Translations under genes and position numbers: made by a program
Notes under the pieces: generated by a model
The model's database searches: none
Told to the model about the DNA's origin: nothing
What the model saw: only the letters and a program-made list of their open reading frames with translations
Source of the DNA: Treponema sp.
GTDB taxonomy: Bacteria > Spirochaetota > Spirochaetia > Treponematales > Treponemataceae
Direction of reading: 5' to 3'
NCBI GenBank assembly: GCA_017961705.1
Contig: JAGCWT010000181.1
Location: 1 to 42,146, forward strand
DNA length: 42,146 nt
Shown: piece by piece, positions 31,852-39,448 of the stretch
How the letters are laid out: every line of letters begins with the position of its first letter
Numbering within the stretch: the stretch's first letter is position 1

Positions 31852-32454
31852 ATGAGGAGAATTTTATTCATTATGATGGCTTTAATGATTGGACAAAATG
31901 TGTTTGCTGAAAAGGCAAATAAAAAAATATCTGAAATATTATTTTGGTCAGAAAATAAAGAACTTACTTTAAAGGAACTTGAAACAAAATCACTTAAAGA
32001 ACTTTTGGATAAATATGATGTGCACTTTGTTTTAGATATGGCATTATTTAAGAAGTATGAAAAAGAAACTAATTCTTTGTATTTTAATTATTGCAATATA
32101 AAAAATAATTATGATGAAGATGACATAGAATATTATAATAATCCTGAGGTTAATATTTTCTATAGTTATAGGCCAATATTTGAAAAAATAGCATTCAAAA
32201 ATACTTTTTTTTCTATTGTGGTAGACGGTAAAATAGTAATGAATGGAATAAATAGAATCCAACCATTATCAGCAGTAAAAATGAAATATGATGACGCTGA
32301 TATTCCAAAGCTAATTTGGGAAGATAAAGATACTGTAAGATTACGTATTTGCTATAATTTTATATCACCTTATGAATCGTATTCCAAAGATCAAAAAATA
32401 AAAGAAAAAAAACTCTATATAAAAGAGTTGGATTATTTTATTAATAAAGATTGA
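31852..32454 (+). CDS. AT-rich secreted hypothetical protein
   Basis: This 200-residue protein has a signal peptide (residues 1-19, ending NVFAE) and was not recognised. Its composition is striking: codons are A/T-ending and the protein is rich in Lys, Ile, Asn, Tyr and Glu, unlike the neighbours. It lies between two copies of a direct repeat of about 240 bp, which together suggest recent acquisition or local rearrangement. A GGAG ribosome site lies 8 nt before the ATG. The conserved-looking hydrophobic segment TFFSIVVDGKIVMNGINRI (about 120-138) is probably a beta hairpin. No function proposed. Confidence 0.62.
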   Translation: MRRILFIMMALMIGQNVFAEKANKKISEILFWSENKELTLKELETKSLKELLDKYDVHFVLDMALFKKYEKETNSLYFNYCNIKNNYDEDDIEYYNNPEVNIFYSYRPIFEKIAFKNTFFSIVVDGKIVMNGINRIQPLSAVKMKYDDADIPKLIWEDKDTVRLRICYNFISPYESYSKDQKIKEKKLYIKELDYFINKD

Positions 32455-32732
32455 AAAGTATTAATAAAATAACTTGATATATCTTTTATATGGAAAAGGC
32501 ATTTTGCAAACTCGCAATAAGACTTTCTTTTTTCGAGCAACCAGCAATTGATAGACAAAACGGTATTTTTGTCTACGCTATGTATAGCGTTTTTGCAGCC
32601 GCCAAAAACACCGCTCATTCCTCCGCCAAATAGGTATTTGTATACCCATAGATAAAAAGCGGGGGACAAAATGCTTTGTCAAATAGTACTAAAGCAAAAA
32701 TATGAAAGCGAGGTATTTGCTAATTGGCATTC
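32455..32732. other. AT-rich non-coding stretch
   Basis: No supportable gene was found. Apart from two hairpins (32552-32590) and a small GGTAT/ATACC palindrome near 32634 I see only AT-rich DNA. A short minus-strand frame here has no ribosome site. Confidence 0.5.
32552..32594 (+). terminator. Tandem hairpins with T run
   Basis: TAGACAAAA (32552-32560) pairs with TTTTGTCTA (32567-32575). A second hairpin ACGCTA/TAGCGT (32575-32580 and 32585-32590) follows at once, then five T (32590-32594). This could terminate transcription of the AT-rich gene about 100 nt upstream. Confidence 0.45.
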
Positions 32733-32974
32733 AGGATTTTGCTAAAAATCGATGGAAGAACTATATAAAATCTAATAGTGATTTACGACAATAGTTTTTA
32801 CTGTTGTTGGTATGGAGAAAATACCACTGTTTGCAAAAATCACTGGATGACATGAAAGCAAATAAAGATATCGGGCAAAAAAACAAAAAGACATAAAGTT
32901 CGTAGAGAAATATTTCTAAAACATCTTATCCAGTTTAAAAACTCCGCAAATCATGCTATACTGCCTAAATGAAA
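32733..32974 (+). repeat. Direct repeat, right copy
   Basis: This is the second copy of 31526-31798, with an internal deletion of about 35 nt and more mutations in its 5' part, but a near-identical 3' part. It carries the same decayed gene end (to 32919) and the functional extended -10 TGCTATACT and ATGAAA of the NagZ-like gene. Confidence 0.85.
32957..32962 (+). promoter_or_regulatory. Promoter of NagZ-like gene, leaderless
   Basis: TATACT (32957-32962) preceded by TGC is followed by 6 nt and ATG 32969. A weak -35 TTTAAA lies 17 nt upstream of the -10. There is no Shine-Dalgarno. Confidence 0.6.
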
Positions 32975-34171
32975 AAGCGAAGAATTTTTCCATTACTTTT
33001 GCCTTTGTTGACTGGAGCAGCATTTTTTATTGTGTCTTGCGTTTCTGCTCCAGAGCCAAAGCTTCCTCCAAAAAAGACTGATGAAAAAGCACTCAGGGCA
33101 GCTGTTCAGAAAATGACCGTACGCCAGCTTGCAGGACAGATGATTGTCTGCGGTTTTACAGGTACGGAGCTTTCCCCAGAATTTAAGGCCTTTCTAAAAA
33201 AATATTGCGTTTCCAACGTTATTTTGTTTTCCGACAACATGCGAAGTGTAGAGCAGACAAGGCGTGTCTGTAGGGAAATACAGGAGATTGTAAAAGAGAC
33301 AACTGGTTTTGAAGCCTTTATCTGCACAGACCAAGAGGGTGGAAAAATCGTGCGCTTGCCACAGGAACTCCTTTCGCTAAAAGGGGCTTCTTATTATTCA
33401 AAGAACAAAACTCCGGCAGAAGTCTTTAAGGTTGGAGAGCTTACTGCAAAACAGCTGCGCCTTTGCGGAATAAACGTAGACTTTGCCCCTGTTATGGATA
33501 TTAATTCCAACCCCAAGAACCCAATAATCGGTGAGCGCTCTTATGGAAGCAAGGCCAATACCGTTGTTGAATATGGCTTGCAGATGGCATCCGGCCTGCA
33601 GAGCGGCGGCGTTGTTTGTGCGGTAAAGCATTTTCCCGGCCACGGAGACACCGACACGGATTCCCACCTGGCCCTTCCCCGCGTGAACAAAAGCCATGCC
33701 CAGCTAAAGCAGTTTGAACTTGTTCCCTTTAAGGCTGCGGTAGAGGCAAAAATCCCAGTTGTAATGACGGCACATATAATGTTCCCCAAGATTGACTCAA
33801 AATATCCTGCAACCATGTCCCACAAGATTTTGACAGGAATCCTTAGGCAGGATTTGGGCTTTGACGGAATAATCATAACCGATGACTTGGAGATGGCCGC
33901 CATACGAAAGAATTTTGGCATTGTAAACGGTGCGCTTTCTGCAATAAATGCCGGGGCAGACATGGTTTGCATTTCCGTGTATTCAGACGGAGCTGGCCAA
34001 ATATGCGATGCCTTTGTTAAAGGTTTGTCCCGCCCACGCTTGGAAGAATCCGTCCTAAGAATCTTAAAAGCCAAGGCCAGTGTTTACGGAAACACCCAGG
34101 ACAATTATTCTTCAAAAGAAGTTGCATCCTTAATAAAAGAATACAATTCGTTGATGAAAAAGTTCTGGTAG
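32969..34171 (+). CDS. Glycoside hydrolase family 3 lipoprotein, NagZ-like beta-N-acetylhexosaminidase
   Basis: This 400-residue enzyme is predicted to remove N-acetylglucosamine from peptidoglycan fragments or other beta-GlcNAc glycans. The signal peptide ends in a lipobox IVSC (cysteine about residue 24), so it is membrane-anchored outside the cytoplasm, like the Bacillus NagZ lipoprotein and unlike the cytoplasmic enterobacterial enzyme. The NagZ loop motif KHFPGHGDTDTDSHL (about residues 217-231) carries the acid/base histidine. The nucleophile aspartate is probably in IIITDDLEMAAI (about 302-313), and the substrate-lysine region QEGGKIVRL is near 122. The leaderless-type start is discussed under its promoter. 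Confidence 0.88.
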   Translation: MKKRRIFPLLLPLLTGAAFFIVSCVSAPEPKLPPKKTDEKALRAAVQKMTVRQLAGQMIVCGFTGTELSPEFKAFLKKYCVSNVILFSDNMRSVEQTRRVCREIQEIVKETTGFEAFICTDQEGGKIVRLPQELLSLKGASYYSKNKTPAEVFKVGELTAKQLRLCGINVDFAPVMDINSNPKNPIIGERSYGSKANTVVEYGLQMASGLQSGGVVCAVKHFPGHGDTDTDSHLALPRVNKSHAQLKQFELVPFKAAVEAKIPVVMTAHIMFPKIDSKYPATMSHKILTGILRQDLGFDGIIITDDLEMAAIRKNFGIVNGALSAINAGADMVCISVYSDGAGQICDAFVKGLSRPRLEESVLRILKAKASVYGNTQDNYSSKEVASLIKEYNSLMKKFW

Positions 34172-34185
34172 TCTAAAACAAATAG

Positions 34186-34303
34186 ATGCTGAATCAAGTT
34201 CAGCATGACGAGTGGGGTGGGAAGCAGGCGTTGCGGGCGGCGTTTGAGCCCGCAGAGGGGGTAGGGCGCAACGAAGTGCGACCGCAGGGGGAGACATCCC
34301 CCT
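34186..34303. repeat. GC-rich repeat segment with two hairpins (copy E)
   Basis: ATGCTGAA/TTCAGCAT (34186-34206) forms a hairpin of a type widely dispersed in bacterial genomes. A GC-rich part (GAGGGGGTAGGGCGC) resembles the core of copy C, and AGGGGGA/TCCCCCT (34286-34303) forms a second hairpin. It fills the gap between the NagZ-like and S1 genes. The first hairpin could end transcription weakly; no T tract follows. Confidence 0.55.
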
Positions 34304-34373
34304 CCTTGAGAAAGCCCTTGTTTATATGGAAAAAAAACATTACTATTGTAAAAAATTATTTTGGGAGTGGTGA

Positions 34374-35471
34374 ATGAAACCATTATACGAAGTTGGCCAG
34401 CAGATAGAAACAAAAGTTGTTGCTGTTACTGACGACACAATATTTCTTGACCTTGGACTTAAGAGCGAAGGCATCCTCAACAAGGCCGAGCTTACTGATG
34501 AAAACGGAAATTGCTCCGTAAAAGAGGGCGATTCAATAAAAGTGTATTTCCTTAGCGGAAAAAACGAAGAGCTTACTTTTACAACCAAGCTTAGCGGAAA
34601 GGATGCAGGAAAAGAAGTTCTAGAAAATGCCTATAAGAATTCAATTCCGGTAGAAGGACATGTTACAAAAGAAATTAAGGGCGGCTTTGAGGTAATGATT
34701 GGCTCAACCCGAGCTTTCTGCCCCTATTCACAGATGGGTTACCGCACCCGCAAAGAACCGGCTGAATATGTTGGCCAGCACCTTACCTTCAAGATTCAGG
34801 AATACAAGAACGACGGAAAGAACGTTGTGGTTTCCAACCGCATGATTCTTGAACAGCAGGCTAATGAACAGCTGAACAAACTTGCATCAGAGCTTAAGGT
34901 TGGCATGACGGTTACTGGTACAGTAAAGTCTCTGGAAAGCTACGGTGCATTTATAGATGTTAACGGATTCCAGGCCCTGCTTCCTATCAGCGAAATTAGC
35001 CGTGAGCGCGTAAACGACATTCACGACAAGCTTACGGTTGGCCAGGAAGTTACCGCAAAGATTATAAAGGCTGACTGGGCACACGAAAAAATGTCTCTTA
35101 GCACAAAGGAACTGGAAGCAGATCCTTGGGACGGTTTGGACAAGCAGTTCCCAGCGGGCACAAAGCTTGACGGCGAAATTAGCCGCGTGGCAGACTTTGG
35201 CCTTTTTGTAAAGGTAGCACCCGGAATTGATGGCCTTGTTCACATTTCAAAGTTGCCGGTTGAGCGCAACACCAATCTTCGCAAGGTTTACAAGAGCGGC
35301 GACAAGTTGCCTGTTATCGTAGAAAAGGTGGATTTGGAAGAAAAGAGAATTTCTTTAACACCAGTTGTCAGCAACGAAGAGCAGGACAATGCCTATGAAT
35401 ACCTTTCAAAACAGAATAGTGATGACGGTGAGACATACAATCCTTTTGCAGCTCTGCTAAAGAAAAAATAA
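34374..35471 (+). CDS. RNA-binding protein with four S1 domains
   Basis: This 365-residue protein is built from about four S1 OB-fold repeats (about residues 4-72, 88-157, 174-243 and 258-330). The third and fourth are the clearest, with VTGTVKSLESYGAFIDVNG (about 180-198) and GEISRVADFGLFVKVAPGIDGLVHIS (about 263-288). The length is shorter than six-domain ribosomal protein S1 but typical of the S1-like proteins of low-domain-number bacteria. It may act as ribosomal S1 or in RNA turnover. A GGGAGTGG ribosome site precedes the ATG. It is a single-gene unit ending at a GC-rich repeat. Confidence 0.85.
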   Translation: MKPLYEVGQQIETKVVAVTDDTIFLDLGLKSEGILNKAELTDENGNCSVKEGDSIKVYFLSGKNEELTFTTKLSGKDAGKEVLENAYKNSIPVEGHVTKEIKGGFEVMIGSTRAFCPYSQMGYRTRKEPAEYVGQHLTFKIQEYKNDGKNVVVSNRMILEQQANEQLNKLASELKVGMTVTGTVKSLESYGAFIDVNGFQALLPISEISRERVNDIHDKLTVGQEVTAKIIKADWAHEKMSLSTKELEADPWDGLDKQFPAGTKLDGEISRVADFGLFVKVAPGIDGLVHISKLPVERNTNLRKVYKSGDKLPVIVEKVDLEEKRISLTPVVSNEEQDNAYEYLSKQNSDDGETYNPFAALLKKK

Positions 35472-35560
35472 AATTTTGCGGCACTTTCTTTTAAAACCGG
35501 AACATCCCCAAGCTGCCAGACGCTTTTAGTGTGTGGCGCTTGCGGGGTCGCTTGAAACTT

Positions 35561-35639
35561 CGTTGCGGGGTTCCGGCTTTCGCCTCCATTGCTAGCGCAA
35601 CGAGTTGCAAGCAACTCGCCCCTCCAGTGCCTGCCGCGC
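35561..35639 (-). repeat. GC-rich dispersed repeat core, copy D (minus orientation)
   Basis: On the minus strand this contains TGGAGGGGCGAG, a GAGTTGC/GCAACTC hairpin and a 35-nt segment (35567-35601) identical to 11444-11478 of copy A. The outer landmarks of copies A-C are missing, so it is a core-only copy. Read the other way it yields the same peptide-like shadow (GVPAFASIASAT) as copy A, with no sign of a gene. Confidence 0.7.
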
Positions 35640-35691
35640 TTTTTTATGCTAAGGAGTGCTTCCTAGCAGCAATTTTCATCATCAGAATATT

Positions 35692-36177
35692 TTATGGCAT
35701 TAAGTCAGAAAGTTCTTTTCCGTCAAGGATTTTGCTAACAAGAACTCCGTCTTTGTAGACCAGCTTTAGCGAAAAAAACGGTGCTCCTTCTGCCAAAAGC
35801 CTTAAAAAGATTTTATCCCCTTCCCAAAGGTTCAGCAAAGGAATTTCTGACTTTTTTACCCATTCAAGATCCCCTTCATCGCAGGGGCAAATATCACCGG
35901 TAAAATTTGAGCTTGTAAAAAGGTGCATGTATTCTGCCGGGTGGTCGTCAGAAACAAAGGTGACTATTCCGCGGAAGCTCCAGTCATTCAGCGTAAGGCC
36001 CGTTTCTTCTTTTACTTCGCGAAGGAGGCATTCTTCCGGAGACTCAGTGCCTTCAAAGTGGCCGCCAACGCCTATCCACTTGTCATGGTTTTCGTCATTG
36101 GCCTTTACGGTGCGGTGCAGCATAAGGTAGCTGTCGTTTTTTTCTATATAGCAAAGGGTTGTAAGCTGACTTTTCAT
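35692..36177 (-). CDS. Nudix hydrolase
   Basis: This 161-residue hydrolase has the Nudix box GGHFEGTESPEECLLREVKEETGL (G-x5-E-x7-R-E-x2-E-E; about residues 38-61), the metal-binding helix that cleaves nucleoside diphosphate linkages. The N-terminus LTTLCYIEKNDSYLMLHR is typical of the 8-oxo-dGTP/MutT-like branch of gut bacteria. The start was set at 36177, 1 nt after the radical SAM stop; an in-frame ATG at 36198 overlaps that gene and adds only seven unconserved residues. Translation is probably coupled to the upstream gene. Substrate uncertain. Confidence 0.86.
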   Translation of the reverse strand: MKSQLTTLCYIEKNDSYLMLHRTVKANDENHDKWIGVGGHFEGTESPEECLLREVKEETGLTLNDWSFRGIVTFVSDDHPAEYMHLFTSSNFTGDICPCDEGDLEWVKKSEIPLLNLWEGDKIFLRLLAEGAPFFSLKLVYKDGVLVSKILDGKELSDLMP

Positions 36178-36178
36178 T

Positions 36179-36805
36179 TTATTTTGCCGGCGGAACATAT
36201 TCCCTTATTCTGTAGTTAACGCCCAGTTCCTTGCAGATACGGGCGCACTCTTCTTCATCCTGCTCGGTGATTGTGGTGTGGACGGTTGTCATGGTAACGT
36301 CGGGAACATATTTTTTGCATTCCCTTGCAAATTCCAGCATTGCCGGGTAAGCTTTTTCCTTAAAGATTGGGCGGATTCGTTCAAGGTAGATATTTTCGTC
36401 GCTAGAATTAAGGCTTATGGAAACTGCATCGAACAAACCCTTAAAAAGAGGGGCAATGTCCTTTTTGTTTATAAGCGAGCCAAGGCCATTGGTGTTAAGG
36501 CGGGTTGGCATGTTGTAAGTTTCCTTTACAAAGCGGGCTGTTTGCAAGAGTGTTTCCAAAGCTTCGGTTGGTTCCCCAAAACCACAGAATACAACTTCAC
36601 TGTAGCGCGTCATGTCCTCTTTGGCAAAGGCAGCCTTTACTTCCTCAAAAGAAGGCTCGTGTTCAAGCCAAAGGGAATCCGGTTCGTCATAAACCTTGTC
36701 GTCATTTTTCCTGATGCAAAAAGTACAGGCGCAGGGGCAGCGGTTCGTCAGGTTTACGTAAAGCCCTGTTTTTACAGGGTAAAGGATAGTCATCATCTTT
36801 TGCAT
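36179..36805 (-). CDS. Radical SAM protein (TatD-associated type)
   Basis: This radical SAM enzyme of about 208 residues carries the 4Fe-4S cluster motif C-x3-C-x2-C in NRCPCACTFCIRK (about residues 18-30). The SAM-binding GFGEPTE segment (about 75-81) and RLNTNGLG (about 101-108) follow. Its size and motifs match the small radical SAM family often found beside tatD; that gene is not seen here. The N-terminal start is ambiguous: ATG 36805 lies 6 nt after TATTAT and fits the leaderless pattern, whereas the longer frame from 36859 has no ribosome site and includes the promoter. The product of the reaction is unknown. Confidence 0.8.
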   Translation of the reverse strand: MQKMMTILYPVKTGLYVNLTNRCPCACTFCIRKNDDKVYDEPDSLWLEHEPSFEEVKAAFAKEDMTRYSEVVFCGFGEPTEALETLLQTARFVKETYNMPTRLNTNGLGSLINKKDIAPLFKGLFDAVSISLNSSDENIYLERIRPIFKEKAYPAMLEFARECKKYVPDVTMTTVHTTITEQDEEECARICKELGVNYRIREYVPPAK

Positions 36806-36811
36806 ATCCAT

Positions 36812-36817
36812 ATAATA
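36812..36817 (-). promoter_or_regulatory. -10 box of radical SAM-Nudix operon, leaderless
   Basis: TATTAT on the minus strand (36812-36817) is separated by 6 nt from ATG 36805. A weak TTGTAT lies 18 nt upstream. No Shine-Dalgarno is present. Confidence 0.5.
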
Positions 36818-36891
36818 TGCACTTTTTGAAAAAAAATACAACTTGTACGGATTGAGCAAATAATATAATATCTTTAGTTGAGAGGAAATTG

Positions 36892-38526
36892 ATGAAGGTA
36901 ATTAGGTTTGCAACTATTTTTGCTGTGTGCGCGGGAATCTTTGCTTGTTTTACTTCCTGTGCAAAAAAGTCTCTGGATGAACAGGGTATTCATCTTTTTA
37001 TGGTCAGCGTTCCGGGCGGTGTCCTTTATATGGGAAATGATTCCGGAGAAGAAAACGAAGCTCCTGTCCATACCGTAATCCTTAGCGGCTTTGAGATGAG
37101 CAAAAACGAAATATCTGTAGAGCTTTACAATAAGATTATGAAGGTTAAGGAAAACCCCTTGCAGGAAGATCCTCTTGTAAACGTTTCCTGGTTCGATGCA
37201 ATTGAATTCTGCAACAGGCTTAGTAAAAAAGCTGGTTATAAGCCCTGCTACAAAGTGGACGGAAGCAATGTTGCCTGCGATTTTACCGCAAACGGATTCA
37301 GGCTGCCAACAGAAGCTGAATGGGAATATATTGCAAGGCAGGAAAAGGAACTTGTGGCTTCCGATGCCGAACGCTTTGACAACATCAACAACGGAATTGC
37401 GGAATGGTGCTACGACTACAACGGAATATATTCAGAAAGTGAACAGATAAATCCATCCGGCTTTGAAAGCGGAACCGAGCGCATCGTCCGCGGAAAGGAC
37501 GGTTTTGCAAGCGCAAGGGGCCATGCCGTTCCAGAAACAAAATCCGACAGCATTAGCTTTAGGGTCTGCCGTTCTGGTTCTGAATACGGAAAGGACGTTG
37601 TTTCAATAAAGCACGAGCACGACCAGAAGATTTTTGAAGCCAACAGAGAAAAATTTGCACCCCTGGAAAGAATGGTGACCGTTACCGGCGGAACCTTCCA
37701 GATGGGCAGTGACGGAGAAAACGGAAACGAAAAGCCAGTCCACCAGGTTACGCTTAGCGACTTTGAGATGGGGGCTACGGAAGTAACCTACAAATTGTAC
37801 AAGGACGTAATCGGAAGAAAGCCCGGGGAATTTATAGACGGAGAGGATACTCCTGTTCAGGATGCAAGCTGGTACGATGCAATTTATTTTTGCAACAAGC
37901 TTAGCCTCTTGGAAGGAAGGATTCCCTGCTACAAAATCAACGGCGAAAGCGACCCAGCAAAATGGGGGGAAGTTCCCTACACAAAGATTGAAGGTACAAC
38001 CTACGGAGACCAGGAAGCTGCCAGTTACATGAGCGTAATTGGAAACGTTAGCATGTGGGACAGCGTAACCTGCGACTTTACGGCAGACGGTTACCGCTTG
38101 CCAACAGAAGCCGAATGGGAATTTGCAGCCCGCGGCGGAATAAACAACAGCAAGACAAAATACAGCGGCAGTGACAAGCTGAACGAAGTTGCAATTCACA
38201 ACGGAAACTGGAAGCATAAATTTGCACCCGTAGCAGCCCAAAAGAAGGCAAATGCCCTTGGAATTTACGACATGAGCGGAAGCGCATGGGAATGGTGCTG
38301 GGACTGGAGCAGCAATTACACCCAGGAAGCCCAGACCGACCCCCACGGACCTTCCACCGGCAAGTCCCGCGTAAGAAGGGGCGGCTCGGTCTTGGACAGT
38401 GTGGACACCGTAGACTATACCGTTAGCTCCAGAAGCAGCTACGAACCCTGCTATTCAAGCAACAGCAACTATCCCTTTGAAAAGGCAGGCCTCTTTGGTT
38501 TCCGCATTGTAAGGACTTACAAATAG
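36892..38526 (+). CDS. Lipoprotein with two SUMF1/formylglycine-generating-like domains
   Basis: This 544-residue lipoprotein (lipobox FTSC, cysteine about residue 24) has two SUMF1-type domains. Domain 1 (about 36-235) opens MVSVPGGVLYMGND and has CNRLSKKAGYKPCYKV and RLPTEAEWEY but is shortened, with EWCYDYNG in place of the usual tryptophan-rich core. Domain 2 (about 260-544) opens MVTVTGGTFQMGSD and is complete: ATEVTYKLY, RLPTEAEWEFAARGG (about 402-416), SGSAWEWCWDW (about 462-472), RRGGS and GFRIVR at the end. True formylglycine-generating enzymes use two cysteines near the C-terminus; only one, in YEPCYSS, is obvious, so sulfatase activation is doubtful. Such proteins often bind ligands or other proteins at the surface. 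ATG 36892 follows AGAGGAA. Confidence 0.85.
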   Translation: MKVIRFATIFAVCAGIFACFTSCAKKSLDEQGIHLFMVSVPGGVLYMGNDSGEENEAPVHTVILSGFEMSKNEISVELYNKIMKVKENPLQEDPLVNVSWFDAIEFCNRLSKKAGYKPCYKVDGSNVACDFTANGFRLPTEAEWEYIARQEKELVASDAERFDNINNGIAEWCYDYNGIYSESEQINPSGFESGTERIVRGKDGFASARGHAVPETKSDSISFRVCRSGSEYGKDVVSIKHEHDQKIFEANREKFAPLERMVTVTGGTFQMGSDGENGNEKPVHQVTLSDFEMGATEVTYKLYKDVIGRKPGEFIDGEDTPVQDASWYDAIYFCNKLSLLEGRIPCYKINGESDPAKWGEVPYTKIEGTTYGDQEAASYMSVIGNVSMWDSVTCDFTADGYRLPTEAEWEFAARGGINNSKTKYSGSDKLNEVAIHNGNWKHKFAPVAAQKKANALGIYDMSGSAWEWCWDWSSNYTQEAQTDPHGPSTGKSRVRRGGSVLDSVDTVDYTVSSRSSYEPCYSSNSNYPFEKAGLFGFRIVRTYK

Positions 38527-38532
38527 CGCAGA

Positions 38533-39339
38533 ATGGACGGCATTCTAATCGGCACCAGCGGCTACGACTACCCGGAATGGAAGGGCGTCTTTTACCCAAT
38601 TGCCCTTAAGCGCAAAGATTTCCTTCTATACTATTCCACGGTCTTCAATGCCCTGGAGCTGAACAGTAGCTTTTACAATATGCCAACTGCTGAGCGGCTT
38701 AGCAGCTTTTACGACCGGTCGGAGGGCAGGCTAAATTTTAGCGTAAAGGCAAACCGGCTCCTTACCCACGAGGTTGGCTTAGGCTGGCAAGTGGCGGCTC
38801 AAGACTTTAAATCTGCACTAATGCCACTCCACAAAAAAGAAAGGCTTTCTGCCATCCTCTTCCAGTTCCCCCAGAGCTTTCACTACACAAATGAAAACAG
38901 AATCTACCTTGCAAAACTCATTTCTGAATTTGAAGGCTTTCCTGTGGTCATAGAATTCCGCCACAGTGAATGGATCCGCGAATCAGTTTTTGAAGGCCTC
39001 CAAAAGCGTAATGCATCAATCGCCTTTTGCGACATGCCCCAGCTAAAAAACCTCCCCGACGGCACTTTAACAAAAACCCCGTTCATAGGAAGCAATGCCT
39101 ACATCCGCCTGCACGGCCGGAATAAAAATGCCTGGTACAATGCCACGGAAGATTCTGCAAACGGAAGCGCCCGCTACTGCTACGACTATTCCGACGATGA
39201 ACTTTCAAGCTTTGTCCCAATCGTAAGCAAGGCAAATTACGAAGGAAAAAAAGTGCAGATGTACTTTAACAACCACCCCAAAGGCAGCGGTGCAAAAAAT
39301 GCCAAGCGTATGCGGGAGATGGTGGAAGCCTGCGCATAA
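38533..39339 (+). CDS. DUF72 family protein (YecE-like)
   Basis: This 268-residue protein of the DUF72 TIM-barrel family begins ILIGTSGYDYPEWKGVFYP (about residues 4-22). It has NALELNSSFYNMPT (about 39-52), LFQFPQSFHYT, the VIEFRHSEW block (about 141-149) and YIRLHGRN (about 190-197), all typical. The biochemical role of the family is not established. It lies 6 nt after the SUMF1 lipoprotein gene and probably shares its transcript, although the two functions are not known to be related. Confidence 0.9.
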   Translation: MDGILIGTSGYDYPEWKGVFYPIALKRKDFLLYYSTVFNALELNSSFYNMPTAERLSSFYDRSEGRLNFSVKANRLLTHEVGLGWQVAAQDFKSALMPLHKKERLSAILFQFPQSFHYTNENRIYLAKLISEFEGFPVVIEFRHSEWIRESVFEGLQKRNASIAFCDMPQLKNLPDGTLTKTPFIGSNAYIRLHGRNKNAWYNATEDSANGSARYCYDYSDDELSSFVPIVSKANYEGKKVQMYFNNHPKGSGAKNAKRMREMVEACA

Positions 39340-39414
39340 TGCTATTTATTCATTCATTACTCTTTCGCCTGTCAAACGCTGTAGAATTGCCTTAAATACT
39401 GTATGTTTTTTACT

Positions 39415-39442
39415 TTGCTTTATTAGTTTTCTTTTTTATCTT
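39415..39442 (+). promoter_or_regulatory. Recombinase promoter, predicted leaderless start
   Basis: TTGCTT (39415-39420), a 16-nt spacer and TATCTT (39437-39442) are followed after 6 nt by ATG 39449. There is no Shine-Dalgarno. Confidence 0.45.
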
Positions 39443-39448
39443 AATACT

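Noticed and set aside
32433..32669. 78-codon minus-strand frame in the AT-rich gap
   Set aside because: No ribosome site, overlaps the end of the AT-rich gene and contains the hairpins.
34105..34413. Minus-strand frame containing LNLIQHLF
   Set aside because: The peptide is a translation of a dispersed hairpin repeat, not a gene; it spans repeat E and the start of the S1 gene.
39340..39448. Invertible promoter controlled by the serine recombinase
   Set aside because: No pair of inverted crossover-like sites was found near the gene; only its own promoter was seen.
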